The position numbers were made by a program, and so were the translations under genes. From contig NZ_BMFW01000002.1 of assembly GCF_014639275.1 (NCBI RefSeq), positions 62,487 to 126,486 of the forward strand: DNA of 64,000 nucleotides, in the 5' to 3' direction. Under the pieces are notes generated by a model that saw only the letters and a program-made list of their open reading frames with translations, had not been told where the DNA came from and made no database searches. Source of the stretch: Arthrobacter liuii. GTDB taxonomy: Bacteria; Actinomycetota; Actinomycetes; Actinomycetales; Micrococcaceae. Positions 8,514 through 16,602 of the stretch are shown here, piece after piece; the stretch's first letter is position 1, and the number at the start of each line of letters is the position of its first letter.

Positions 8514-9686
8514 TCAGGAGGCCAGCGATTGGGCCAGGAAATCGAGGGCTTGGTCCTGCATGGCCGCCGTGAAGACGTGCCCGCCTGGCCAGAAGCAGCC
8601 GGTGTAGGTGTCTGTGCCGCCGTGCAGGGATTCCAGCAACCGGTGCGCCTGGCGCATCCCGTCCGCCGGAAAAAGTTCATCCGCCAGGGCGTATTGCACC
8701 AGGAACCGGGCGGCGGCTGCGCGGACCGTAAGCTCCGGCCAGTCGCCCAGCTTCCACAGGCCCGGGGTCTGCAGCAGCCAGGAATGCGCGTCCAGGTAGG
8801 CCGGGAGCAGGGATTCGAAGGTGGTCATCATGCAGGTCACCACCGCCGCCCGGATGCGGGGACTGAGGGCTGCGAGGGCAAGCGACCGCCCACCGCCGCC
8901 GGAGAAGCCGATGCAGCCCAGTCTGTCCTGGTCCACGTCCGGCAGGGCTGCCAGGATCTCCACTGCGGCCAGGTCGTCGTGCGCCACCATGCCGGCGAGG
9001 CTGGTGCCCAGCAGGCCCGCGGCTTTGGCCACCGTGTCTTCGTGGAAGCCGGCGGCGGCGTTGTATTCGTCCGCGTCGGAAGGCACGACGCCGTCCTCCC
9101 GCCACTGCGCCTGCCTCGCCGCTGTTGCGGAGGCGGTCCGCCACGGGGGTGTTGAAAGGTCGAATTTTCGGCTGCCCCAGGCGAAGGTGTCGTGGGCCAG
9201 GACCGCGAAGCCGCGGCGGGCGATGTCCGTGGCGAGGGGACGCCCGTCGTAGTGGCCGGCACGGTCGGCAGCTGCCGACGGGTGGCTGTCGGGCAGCTCC
9301 ACCAGCCGGTCGGCGCCGCCGAACTTGTTTCCGCCGTGGCAGTGCAGGGCCAGGACACCCGGCAGGGGACCGGAACTTCCGGCCGGCCTGACCAGCCAGC
9401 CCGTAGTCCGCGGACCGAAACCCAACTGCCAGCTGAGCTGGGTGGTGGTGGCGCCGTCGTACGTTTCCTCCCAGTGCACCGTTACCTCGGGAGGTGCGTC
9501 CGCACCCGGTACGCCCAGGGCGTCCGAAAGCTCCTGCGCCGGGCCTGTGGAGGCCTGGTGGTGCGGCTTGTGCCGGACGTAGGCAGGCCAGTCGTCGTAG
9601 CCCGCGATGGCGCTGGGCCGCGCTGTTGGAACCAGTTTCCTGCCTCCTTCCTTGGGGGCGGTGGTCTCTCCGAAGAGTACATCCAT
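8514..9686 (-). CDS. Alpha/beta hydrolase (dienelactone hydrolase / acetyl esterase-like)
   Basis: About 390 residues. The frame is open 12 codons further upstream, but ATG at 9686 (MDVLFGETT) fits the family and leaves room for the operator before it. A nucleophile elbow GFSGGGGRS lies in the middle, an acid region ALADELFPADG and a His in WPGGHVFTAA near the C-terminus complete a Ser-Asp-His triad. No signal peptide is seen, so it acts in the cytoplasm. It heads an operon with the oxidoreductase-PmoA fusion and the M24-like protein, divergent from a sugar ABC transporter. It may remove acyl groups from an imported oligosaccharide or open a lactone; the substrate is not readable. Confidence 0.8.
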   Translation of the reverse strand: MDVLFGETTAPKEGGRKLVPTARPSAIAGYDDWPAYVRHKPHHQASTGPAQELSDALGVPGADAPPEVTVHWEETYDGATTTQLSWQLGFGPRTTGWLVRPAGSSGPLPGVLALHCHGGNKFGGADRLVELPDSHPSAAADRAGHYDGRPLATDIARRGFAVLAHDTFAWGSRKFDLSTPPWRTASATAARQAQWREDGVVPSDADEYNAAAGFHEDTVAKAAGLLGTSLAGMVAHDDLAAVEILAALPDVDQDRLGCIGFSGGGGRSLALAALSPRIRAAVVTCMMTTFESLLPAYLDAHSWLLQTPGLWKLGDWPELTVRAAAARFLVQYALADELFPADGMRQAHRLLESLHGGTDTYTGCFWPGGHVFTAAMQDQALDFLAQSLAS

Positions 9687-9695
9687 CGTTTGGTG

Positions 9696-9754
9696 AGAAA
9701 GCGTTTTCTGAAAAACTAACAAAGGGCTATACAGGAGTCAAGAAAACGTTTACT
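9696..9754. promoter_or_regulatory. Divergent promoter region with two LacI-type operators
   Basis: Two near-palindromes centred on CG have the LacI/cre look: AGAAAGCGTTTTCT at 9696-9709, just upstream of the hydrolase start, and AGAAAACGTTTACT at 9741-9754, on the transporter side. A third copy lies at 11903-11916. The sites suggest one LacI-family repressor controls both the divergent operon and the transporter. The rhamnose regulator further on has a different site, so another LacI protein is probably responsible. Confidence 0.7.
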
Positions 9755-9844
9755 TTGGTACGGAGCCGCAAATCCGACAATGCCCAATCCCCATCGCCCG
9801 GCGATGACCGCAACGTGGAGGCCACGATGACCAAAGGAGACCAC

Positions 9845-9886
9845 ATGGCCGCAAAGCAGATTCCCAGGACGGAGCAGCTCCTGTGA
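9845..9886 (+). CDS. Possible 13-residue leader peptide coupled to the permease
   Basis: A short frame ATG-GCC-...-CTG-TGA encodes MAAKQIPRTEQLL. It is preceded by a strong AAAGGAG ribosome site at 7-8 nt spacing, whereas the GTG of the following permease has no good site of its own. The stop (GTGA) overlaps that GTG, which is the layout of translational coupling. It may be a coupling leader or simply the real initiation site with the permease start misplaced by evolution. Peptide production is not shown. Confidence 0.4.
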   Translation: MAAKQIPRTEQLL

Positions 9887-10827
9887 GCGCCATCAGCGAA
9901 CTCAGCTCCATCACCCGGCGGAAGGGCAAGGCCACCGCTGAGGAGAAGAAGGCCAACAAGCGGGACAACAAGGCCGCCTACATCTTCCTGCTGCCGTGGC
10001 TGGTGGGCCTGGGGGCCATCACCATCGGCCCCATGCTGATGTCCCTCTACCTGTCCTTCACGGACTACAACCTGCTCCAGCCGCCGGAATGGACGGGGCT
10101 GCACAACTTCACCCGGATGCTCAGTGACGCCCGGCTGCACAACTCGCTGAGGGTCACGTTTACCTATGTCTTCGTCGGCGTGCCGCTGCAGCTTGGCGTG
10201 GCACTGCTGATTGCGCTCGTACTGGACAAAGGGCTTCGGGGACTTCCGTTCTACCGCTCCGTGTTTTACCTGCCGTCCCTCCTGGGCGGCTCCGTTGCAG
10301 TCGCCATCCTGTGGAAGCAGATCTTCGGCACCACGGGCCTGGTCAACCAGGTCCTGGCCATGTTCGGCATCCAGGGTCCGGGCTGGATCTCGGATCCCAG
10401 TACAGCGCTGGGGTCGATCATCCTGCTGCACGTTTGGACCTTCGGCGCCCCGATGATCATCTTCCTGGCGGGCCTGCGGCAGATCCCCAACATGTACTAC
10501 GAAGCCGCCAAGGTGGACGGCGCCAGCACGCTGCAGCAGTTCTGGCGGATCACCCTGCCGATGCTGAGCCCGATCATCTTCTTCAACCTGGTGCTGCAGA
10601 TCATCGGTTCGTTCCAGTCGTTCACGCAGGCGTTCATCGTCTCCGGCGGCAACGGGGGGCCTTCGGACTCCACCATGTTTTTCACGCTGTACCTCTACCA
10701 AAAGGGCTTCGGCCAGTTCGACATGGGCTACGCCTCAGCCATGGCGTGGGTGCTGCTGCTCATCATCGGCGTGTTCACCGCCATCAACTTCATCGCTTCT
10801 AAGTATTGGGTTTTCTATGACGACTAA
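9883..10827 (+). CDS. Carbohydrate ABC transporter permease, MalF/LacF type
   Basis: 314-residue inner-membrane permease of the CUT1 family of sugar importers. After a charged cytoplasmic start (about 30 residues) there are six predicted membrane segments, the first in AAYIFLLPWLVGLGAITIG. The EAA loop that docks the ATPase is seen as EAAKVDGASTLQQFWRITLP near residues 207-226. GTG start overlaps a short leader frame with a strong ribosome site. It overlaps the second permease by 11 nt and shares the operon with the binding protein. No ATPase gene is nearby, as is usual for CUT1 systems that use a shared MsiK-type ATPase. Confidence 0.92.
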   Translation: MSAISELSSITRRKGKATAEEKKANKRDNKAAYIFLLPWLVGLGAITIGPMLMSLYLSFTDYNLLQPPEWTGLHNFTRMLSDARLHNSLRVTFTYVFVGVPLQLGVALLIALVLDKGLRGLPFYRSVFYLPSLLGGSVAVAILWKQIFGTTGLVNQVLAMFGIQGPGWISDPSTALGSIILLHVWTFGAPMIIFLAGLRQIPNMYYEAAKVDGASTLQQFWRITLPMLSPIIFFNLVLQIIGSFQSFTQAFIVSGGNGGPSDSTMFFTLYLYQKGFGQFDMGYASAMAWVLLLIIGVFTAINFIASKYWVFYDD

Positions 10828-11761
10828 GCTTGAGACGCTGCCCACCCCGGGAAAGAAGTCCGGGGGCGCCGGCAAGCCTACGAACCGCAAGCCCAGGGTC
10901 CGCGAGTCCCGGGGAACCTTGGCCTTCAGCCGGGCCCAGCGCGGCAAATCGCTGATGAAGCACGGCATCCTGATTTTGGCCGGCGCGCTGATGATCTATC
11001 CGCTCCTGTGGATGGTGGTGTCCTCGCTGCGCCCGAACGAGTTGATCTTCCGTGAGCCCGGCCTGTGGCTCAACAGCCTGGAAATGAGCAACTACACATC
11101 CGGCTGGTCAGCCCTGACCCATCCGTTCGGCCACTACATGCTCAACTCGGCCATCGTGGTGATCGGCTCGATCCTGGGAAACCTGGTGTCATGCTCCATG
11201 GCGGCGTACGCCTTTGCGCGGCTCCAGTTCACCGGCAAGAAGCTGTTCTTCGGCATCATGCTGCTGACCATCATGCTGCCGTTCCACGTGGTGATCGTTC
11301 CGCAGTACATCCTGTTCTCGCAGATCGGCTGGGTGAACACCTTCTGGCCGCTGCTGGTGCCCAAGCTGCTGGCCACGGATGCGTTCTTCGTCTTCCTGAT
11401 GGTGCAGTTCATCCGCGGCATTCCGCGGGAACTCGATGAAGCGGCACGCATCGACGGCGCAGGCCATCCGCGCATCTTCCTGCGGGTCATCCTGCCGCTG
11501 ATGGTGCCGGCGCTGGCCACTACCACCATCTTCACGTTCATCTGGACCTGGAACGACTTCTTCGGCGCCCTGATCTACCTCACGGATCCGGACATGTTTA
11601 CCGTTCCGGTGGCGCTGCGGGCGTTCGTGGATTCCCAGTCAGCCACAAGCTGGGGATCGCTGTTCGCGATGTCCATCGTTTCCCTGCTGCCGGTCTTCCT
11701 GGTGTTCCTCTTCGGCCAGCGGTTCCTGATCAAAGGCATCGCCACCACCGGTATCAAGTAA
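10817..11761 (+). CDS. Carbohydrate ABC transporter permease, MalG/LacG type
   Basis: 314-residue partner permease of the same CUT1 sugar importer. A basic N-terminus of about 40 residues precedes six membrane segments; the EAA motif appears as DEAARIDGAGHPRIFLRVI near residue 205. The ATG lies 11 nt inside the upstream permease gene, so the two are translated together in equal amounts. A perfect 10-bp hairpin 27 nt after the stop probably reduces read-through to the binding-protein gene, which has its own operator. Sugar specificity is unknown; the neighbouring uronate, rhamnose and esterase genes point to plant cell-wall oligosaccharides. Confidence 0.92.
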   Translation: MTTKLETLPTPGKKSGGAGKPTNRKPRVRESRGTLAFSRAQRGKSLMKHGILILAGALMIYPLLWMVVSSLRPNELIFREPGLWLNSLEMSNYTSGWSALTHPFGHYMLNSAIVVIGSILGNLVSCSMAAYAFARLQFTGKKLFFGIMLLTIMLPFHVVIVPQYILFSQIGWVNTFWPLLVPKLLATDAFFVFLMVQFIRGIPRELDEAARIDGAGHPRIFLRVILPLMVPALATTTIFTFIWTWNDFFGALIYLTDPDMFTVPVALRAFVDSQSATSWGSLFAMSIVSLLPVFLVFLFGQRFLIKGIATTGIK

Positions 11762-11787
11762 GTCCCGGGCTACAACCCAGGCCGCCC

Positions 11788-11817
11788 GAACGGCCCGTCC
11801 CCAGTGGCGGGCCGTTC
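11788..11817 (+). terminator. Hairpin after the second permease gene
   Basis: Perfect 10-bp arms GAACGGCCCG and CGGGCCGTTC enclose a 10-nt loop, followed by GTTGCGTGTT, a weak U-rich tail. It may act as a partial terminator separating permease and binding-protein expression. Confidence 0.55.
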
Positions 11818-11872
11818 GTTGCGTGTTGGCCGGTCCACCTTCCGTCGCCGATGGCCCACGAACGTCTTGTGT

Positions 11873-11916
11873 TACAAGTTTTGTACTTGTAGCATTAGTC
11901 TCAGAAAGCGCTTTCA
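11873..11916 (+). promoter_or_regulatory. Promoter region of the binding-protein gene with LacI-type operator
   Basis: A perfect 12-bp palindrome GAAAGCGCTTTC lies at 11904-11915 inside AGAAAGCGCTTTCA, matching the two operators at 9696 and 9741. Just upstream, TACAAG and CTTGTA form a second dyad at 11873-11891. The binding protein therefore probably has its own promoter but the same repressor as the rest of the transporter. Confidence 0.65.
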
Positions 11917-11961
11917 CAGACAATCACCCGCACCTGGATCAAAGAAGATCGGAGTACCATA

Positions 11962-13320
11962 GTGCCGCTTTTTCCCCGACCTGCGTCTGCTGCCCAGCAG
12001 AATGCAGGGGCACCCACTTCAGGCGCATCGCGCCGAAACCGTAAGGCCGGCGCAGTTGCCGCCGCCGTCGCCGCCGTCATGGCTCTCAGCGCCTGCGGCG
12101 GGGGAGCCGCCCCGCAGAACGCGGACGGCACTGTGGAGCTTCGCTTCTCCTGGTGGGGCGGCGACAAACGTGCCCAGCTGACCCAGGAAGCCATCAAGCA
12201 GTTCGAAGCTGAAAACCCCAAGATCAAGATCAAGCCGGAGTTCGGTGACTGGAGCGGCTACTGGGACAAGTTGGCCACGCAGGTGGCGGCCAACGATGCC
12301 CCTGACATCATCCAGATGGACGAAAAGTACATTACGGAGTACTCCAGCCGCGGCGCCCTCCTGGACCTGTCCAAGTACGACATCGACACCTCCAAGCTGG
12401 ACGAGGCCGCACTGAACGCCGGTAAGGGCCAGAAAGGGCTGACGGGCATCGCCGCGGGCATCAACGCCGCGACCATCCTGGCCAATCCCAAGGTCTTCGA
12501 AGCAGCAGGCGTCCCACTGCCCGACGACACCAAATGGACGTGGGACGACTTCGGCCGTATCGCCTCCGAGATCACCGCCAAGTCGCCGAAGGGAACATAC
12601 GGCGCCGCAGCCTACGGAACTGACGAGGCTTCCCTGGGTGTCTGGCTCCGGCAGAACGGCAAGTCACTTTATACATCTGACGGGAAGCTGGGCTTCGAGC
12701 CGAGCGACGTCGCCGAGTGGTGGGCCTTCCTGAAACAGTTGAGCCAGAAGAAGGCGGTGCCGTCCGCATCCGAGGTAGTGGAAGCCGAGGCTGCTCCGCT
12801 TGACCAGAGCGGGCTGGCAACGGGCAAGAACGGCATGGCGTTCTGGTGGTCCAACCAGGCTCCGGCCCTGGAAAAGGCAAGTGGAGGAGACCTGAAGATC
12901 CTGCGGTTCCCCACCAAGACCGGCAAGGCCGCTGACACGGAACTCTGGTACAAGGCATCACAGTTCTGGTCGGCATCCTCGCGCACCAAGCACCCGCAGG
13001 AAACCGCCAAGTTCATCAACTTCCTGACCAACAACGTCAAGGCCGGCGAGGCCCTCCTGGCTGACCGCGGCGTCTACCCGAACTCCGACGTCCGGGCGGC
13101 CATCCAGCCGAAACTGACCCCGGCCGACGTCAAGGTGGTCAACTTCATCGACCAGATCAAGGATGAGCTCGGCGAGGCCCCGGCACCGCCACCGAAGGGT
13201 GCGGGCGCCATCCAGGAAATCATCAAGCGGTACACCTCGGAAGTCCTGTTCGAGCGTCTCTCTCCGGTGGACGCCGGCAAGAAGGCGACCGATGAGATGA
13301 AGTCCGCCATCAGCAGCTAG
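11962..13320 (+). CDS. Sugar ABC transporter substrate-binding lipoprotein
   Basis: 452-residue extracellular solute-binding protein (family 1) that captures a sugar and delivers it to the two permeases. A lipobox LSAC places the lipidated Cys at residue 45 after a long basic start and a hydrophobic Ala/Val stretch; the long n-region means a later start is possible, though no better one is obvious. The mature part begins with the typical VELRFSWWGGDKR pattern and contains conserved NDAPDIIQMDEKY and GKNGMAFWWSNQ segments. It ends with a helix typical of the family. Located after the permeases with its own LacI-type operator. Ligand unknown. Confidence 0.92.
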   Translation: MPLFPRPASAAQQNAGAPTSGASRRNRKAGAVAAAVAAVMALSACGGGAAPQNADGTVELRFSWWGGDKRAQLTQEAIKQFEAENPKIKIKPEFGDWSGYWDKLATQVAANDAPDIIQMDEKYITEYSSRGALLDLSKYDIDTSKLDEAALNAGKGQKGLTGIAAGINAATILANPKVFEAAGVPLPDDTKWTWDDFGRIASEITAKSPKGTYGAAAYGTDEASLGVWLRQNGKSLYTSDGKLGFEPSDVAEWWAFLKQLSQKKAVPSASEVVEAEAAPLDQSGLATGKNGMAFWWSNQAPALEKASGGDLKILRFPTKTGKAADTELWYKASQFWSASSRTKHPQETAKFINFLTNNVKAGEALLADRGVYPNSDVRAAIQPKLTPADVKVVNFIDQIKDELGEAPAPPPKGAGAIQEIIKRYTSEVLFERLSPVDAGKKATDEMKSAISS

Positions 13321-13398
13321 CCGACGGCGGGTAACAGCACTGCCCCGGAGGGAACCCAGGTTCCTGCGGGGCGGAGTTGTATAAGCTCCGGCGCCGTT

Positions 13399-13668
13399 AT
13401 GGAACCGGGCTTTCCCTGTCCCTTGACCGCTGGCGACTTTCCCCCCCGTGGGGGCGCGGACCCGTTGCCGCCAGCCCGGGACGCCACGGACTTCTACCGG
13501 CTGGAAGTGGTGAAGGAAGGGCCCCGGGTGGCGTTTTCCATCAACGGGCTCCTCCTCTTTGAGTGGCGGGATTCCTCCGCCAAAGTGCTCGGCGGCGGCC
13601 GGATCGGCTTCCGCCAGATGGCCCCGCTCCGGGCCGCCTACCGCAACCTGGTGGTAGCGAAGCTTTAG
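13399..13668 (+). pseudogene. C-terminal remnant of a DUF1961-like (YesU-type) protein
   Basis: About the last 75 codons look like the C-terminal part of DUF1961 proteins, a lectin-like family found in polysaccharide-use loci: GADPLPPARDA, YRLEVVKEGP, FSINGLLLFEW and GGGRIGFRQMAPL are clear. The front two thirds of such proteins (usually over 200 residues) is missing, and the part before it reads as unrelated low-quality sequence with a run of seven C. There is no ribosome site before the ATG. I take it as a decayed fragment left from a larger sugar locus. A short functional protein is possible but unlikely. Confidence 0.65.
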
Positions 13669-13678
13669 GCGGCAACAC

Positions 13679-13710
13679 AAGGCGGGCAGCCCCGAAGGGC
13701 CGCCCGCCTT
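13679..13710. terminator. Bidirectional terminator hairpin
   Basis: AAGGCGGGC and GCCCGCCTT form perfect 9-bp arms, extended by partly paired GC bases, between two convergent genes. Both ends carry AA/TT, as expected of a terminator working in both directions. Confidence 0.75.
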
Positions 13711-13745
13711 ATTGCTGCAGTACCGGTTGCTCAAACTACCTGAAA

Positions 13746-14312
13746 CTAGAGTCCCAGGACGCGGTTGAGCAGGTTGGCCAGGCCGTTCAGGCCCGTACCG
13801 CCGTCGAGGAGCCCGGTGACGGCGCAAAGGAGGTTGCCCACCAGGTTGCCCGCTCCGGTCTGGGAGGTGATGTCCAGTACCACCTTGTTGAGGTCGACGT
13901 TAAGGCCCAGGAGATCCAGGTGCAGTGGCCCGAGGACCAGGTTCAGGACGTCGCAGCTGCCGCCAGTGGCCGGGGAAGCTGCTGTAGATGGTGCGGCAGT
14001 AGCGGTGGTGGTCACTGTCTGGCTGACGGGAGTGGCCACACCGGCAAGGTCGGTGAAGGTGCCCTGTACCAGGCCGGTGACGGTCAGCTGGCCGTTCTGG
14101 GCGCTGAAATTGGACGGCGTAAACGAGCCAACGAAGGTGCCCACGCCGTTAATGGTCTGGTTGATTGTTCCCGTCAGGTTGGCAGCTTGTGACGACTGGG
14201 AAGCGGCAGGAGGAGCCGCGGGTGCTGCTGCCGTCGCCGGGCCTGCCATGCCAAAGAGCATGGCTCCGGAGAGGGCAATGGCTGTGACTGAAGCTGAGAC
14301 CTTTGTTCGCAT
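13746..14312 (-). CDS. Secreted protein of unknown function
   Basis: 188 residues with an evident Sec signal peptide (MRTKVSASVTAIALSGAMLFG, cleavage probably after ATAA near residue 28), then an Ala/Pro/Ser stretch, a middle region of beta-like character and a Leu-rich C-terminal half. Two Cys (in SCDVLNLVLG and LLCAVTG) could form a disulphide outside the cell. The CDVLNLVLGPLHLDLLGL pattern recurs in small secreted actinobacterial proteins of unknown role that I recognise only as hypotheticals. AAAGGA lies 9 nt before the ATG. It is monocistronic and ends at a bidirectional terminator. No function is proposed. Confidence 0.8.
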   Translation of the reverse strand: MRTKVSASVTAIALSGAMLFGMAGPATAAAPAAPPAASQSSQAANLTGTINQTINGVGTFVGSFTPSNFSAQNGQLTVTGLVQGTFTDLAGVATPVSQTVTTTATAAPSTAASPATGGSCDVLNLVLGPLHLDLLGLNVDLNKVVLDITSQTGAGNLVGNLLCAVTGLLDGGTGLNGLANLLNRVLGL

Positions 14313-14618
14313 TTTCGGTAAATCCTTTCAGCGCCAAGTGCGGCGCAGCGAATCCCCGAGGCTCCGCCCCCATGGAGAACCCCGGCGGAACTGTTTATTT
14401 CAGATGCAGTTCATTTCAAAATGCAGCCCTGGTGGGCCGCGATGCGTGGCGTCGGACGGTGATCCAGGCCACGGGCACGTCGACCAACCTATTAGTAAGC
14501 ATGCTGATCAGTCAAGGCGGCCGAAGGTCGCGCGTGTTGGGGAGTCGCGGGTGCCAGCGCCTTGCGTGGTACGGCAAGATGGAGGGGTCAGGAACTGCCC
14601 ACTGGAGGGAGGCGGCGC
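14313..14618. other. 306-bp divergent intergenic region
   Basis: This gap lies between the divergently read secreted-protein gene and the STAS/SEC14-like gene, so it must hold both promoters. The part next to the secreted gene is AT-richer, with TTATTTCAG and TTTCAAAATG. I see no clear operator, RNA structure or small gene with a ribosome site. Confidence 0.6.
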
Positions 14619-14996
14619 ATGGAGCCCGTAATGGTCGACGGCGGCAAAGGTACCGTGGAGTTGGGCCCCGATGGCGTTATCCACCTCATTTGGGAACCCA
14701 AGGTCCGGATTGAAATCCATGACGCCCAGGCGGCCATGGCTGCGGTCAACGAGATAGCCGGTGACGGCAACTACCCGATGCTGGTGGACATGGCCACCAC
14801 CGAGGCGGTCAGCAGGGAGGCCCGCTCGGTGTTCTCCATTCCCTGCGCGGCCAACCGAATTGCCCTCCTTGGGGCAAGTCCCGTGGACCGGATTATTGCG
14901 AACTTCTTCCTGGGCGTCCACATCCCACCTTGCCCCACCCGCTTTTTCACCTCACGGCCGGAATCCATGCGGTGGCTGCAGCAGGCCGGGACATAA
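14619..14996 (+). CDS. STAS/SEC14-like domain protein
   Basis: 125 residues when started at the ATG preceded by GGAGGGA at 8 nt; the frame is open further upstream without a good ribosome site. The alternation of short beta-strands and helices (residues 12-25 beta, 30-45 helix with AAMAAVNEIAG, 50-60 beta with PMLVDMATTE, then helix) resembles the STAS/SEC14-like fold of small actinobacterial proteins. Such proteins may act as anti-sigma antagonists or scaffold factors, but no kinase or sigma factor is nearby. The gene stands alone between a secreted-protein gene and the rhamnose regulator. Function unknown. Confidence 0.65.
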   Translation: MEPVMVDGGKGTVELGPDGVIHLIWEPKVRIEIHDAQAAMAAVNEIAGDGNYPMLVDMATTEAVSREARSVFSIPCAANRIALLGASPVDRIIANFFLGVHIPPCPTRFFTSRPESMRWLQQAGT

Positions 14997-15011
14997 TCCG
15001 CGCGGGCCGGA

Positions 15012-16034
15012 TCAGCCGGCATCAGGCATTGCCGTGCTCTGCCGGACCACCAGTTCCGGGGTGAAAACCACCGAGCGGTGGACGGGGTTCCGGGACTCCA
15101 CTTCTTCGGACAGCAGCTCGATTGCGGTCCGGCCCAGCAGTTCGGTGGGCTGGCGGATGGAGGACAGCGGCACCACGGCGGAGACTGCAAAGTCGATGTC
15201 GTCATAGCCGATCAAGGCCACATCCTCCGGGATACGGAACGTGTGCGTCATGGTGAGTGATTGCATAACGCCCAGGGCCAGGAGGTCGTTGGCGCAGAAA
15301 ATCCCCTCCGGCAACTCCGCTGGGCCCCGCTCCACGAGCTCGTTGCCTATGCTGCGCCCGGCCAGGACGGTCATACCCTCCGCCGTGAGGATCTCGAGCG
15401 TGGCGTCCGGCTCCTCCTTTACGGCCCGCCGGGCACCCTGGAGGCGGTCCGCCACCTGCCGGATGGACGTTGCGCCGCCAACAAAGGCGAGTCGACGGCG
15501 GCCGGTGTCCAGCAGGTGCCGGGCGGCGAGGTACCCGCCGGCGTCGTCGTCCACTGCAACTGAGCTGAACCTGGACTCGTCGGCCAGCCGGTCAACCAGT
15601 ACCGTGGGGATGCCGCGCTCGCGGAGGAGGTCCAGCCTGTCCGTGATATCTCCCACTGGCGAGATCAAAAGGCCCTGGACCCGCTGCTCCTGGAAGAGGT
15701 CGACGTAGTTGGCTTCCCGGCTGGCGTTATGGCCGCTGTCGCCCAGCAGGACGGCGCTTCCCTGGAGTGCTGCGGCGTCCTCGGCCGCGCGGACCACGGA
15801 GGTGAAGAAGGGGTTGCCGACGTCCAGGACGATGAGTCCGATGGTGCGGCTGTGGCCAACGCGGAGTTGGCGGGCGGCATCGTTGCGGACAAAACCCAGT
15901 TCGTCGATGGCGCGCAGGACGCGCTCCTTGGTCCGGTCCGACACCCGGTCCGGATAGTTCAGGACGTTGGAGACTGTCCCCACGGCCACGCTCGCGTGGT
16001 TGGCCACGTCCTTGATACTGGCTGTGCGGTTCAT
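15012..16034 (-). CDS. LacI-family transcriptional regulator of L-rhamnose catabolism
   Basis: 340-residue LacI-type repressor. The N-terminal helix-turn-helix and hinge helix are clear (ASIKDVANHASVAVGTVSNV, residues 4-23, then DRTKERVLRAIDELGF), followed by a periplasmic-binding-protein-like effector domain with typical GLIVLDVGNPFF and GIFCANDLLALGV segments. It is read away from the rhamnose operon with a 149-bp shared promoter region that holds the palindrome TGAAACGATTCA, the likely operator. It should repress the operon in the absence of rhamnose or a derived signal and may control itself. Gene position makes the role likely; the effector is inferred. Confidence 0.88.
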   Translation of the reverse strand: MNRTASIKDVANHASVAVGTVSNVLNYPDRVSDRTKERVLRAIDELGFVRNDAARQLRVGHSRTIGLIVLDVGNPFFTSVVRAAEDAAALQGSAVLLGDSGHNASREANYVDLFQEQRVQGLLISPVGDITDRLDLLRERGIPTVLVDRLADESRFSSVAVDDDAGGYLAARHLLDTGRRRLAFVGGATSIRQVADRLQGARRAVKEEPDATLEILTAEGMTVLAGRSIGNELVERGPAELPEGIFCANDLLALGVMQSLTMTHTFRIPEDVALIGYDDIDFAVSAVVPLSSIRQPTELLGRTAIELLSEEVESRNPVHRSVVFTPELVVRQSTAMPDAG

Positions 16035-16101
16035 CGACTCTCCGTGCTGATATGCCCGCCGCGGTGTGTTTCGCGCGGGAGATCAAAGTTTCTGCCATTG
16101 C

Positions 16102-16155
16102 TTGACACCTGCTCAGGTCCAAGAGTACTTTGAATCGTACCAATGAAACGATTCA
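16102..16155 (+). promoter_or_regulatory. Rhamnose operon promoter with LacI operator
   Basis: A perfect -35 TTGACA (16102-16107) is followed after 18 nt by TACTTT (16126-16131). The LacI-type palindrome TGAAACGATTCA (16144-16155), centred on CG, lies just downstream, and a related half site TGAATCGT starts at 16131, overlapping the -10. Binding there would block initiation. AAGGGGAG before the RhaM start completes the unit. Confidence 0.75.
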
Positions 16156-16183
16156 AAACTTGGAAGATTGAAGGGGAGTCCCG

Positions 16184-16522
16184 ATGAGGGTGTGTTTCCG
16201 TTCCTCGATCCAGCCCGCATTGATCGAGGAATACCGGCGCCGGCACGCTGCTGTTTGGCCGAAGATGCTGCATGCCCTCCAGGAGGCAGGGTGGCACAAC
16301 TACTCCCTGTTCCTCGGAGCGGACGGGCTCCTGGTGGGTTACGTGGAGTGCGACGACTTTGACGCAGTCCGTGCCCGCATGGCCTTGACGGACGTTAATT
16401 CCCGGTGGCAGGCCGAGATGGCAACCCTCTTTGAAGATTCCGGCCAGGCACCCGACGAAGGGTTCCAAGTGCTTGAGGAAGTCTTCAACCTCGACAGCCA
16501 GTTGGCGGCAGGCACTCAATAA
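16184..16522 (+). CDS. rhaM: L-rhamnose mutarotase (RhaM)
   Basis: 112-residue protein of the RhaM/YiiL family, which interconverts alpha and beta anomers of L-rhamnose before isomerisation. The conserved His-x3-Trp-Pro pattern is present (RRHAAVWPKM, residues 20-29), as are the NYSLFL tyrosine strand and the closing W of NSRWQAEM. Length matches the family (about 104-115). It is the first gene of the rhamnose operon, with AAGGGGAG 5 nt before the ATG and a LacI operator upstream. Followed after 80 nt by the isomerase. Confidence 0.93.
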   Translation: MRVCFRSSIQPALIEEYRRRHAAVWPKMLHALQEAGWHNYSLFLGADGLLVGYVECDDFDAVRARMALTDVNSRWQAEMATLFEDSGQAPDEGFQVLEEVFNLDSQLAAGTQ

Positions 16523-16602
16523 CCACAGCAGTACCAGGCTCCAGCAGCGGGGCATCAACCAAACGCATCAGACAGACACTCAAACACCCGGAAAGAACCA
16601 TC

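Noticed and set aside
13441..13447. Run of seven C as a phase-variation tract
   Set aside because: It lies in decayed sequence before the DUF1961 remnant and serves no complete gene.
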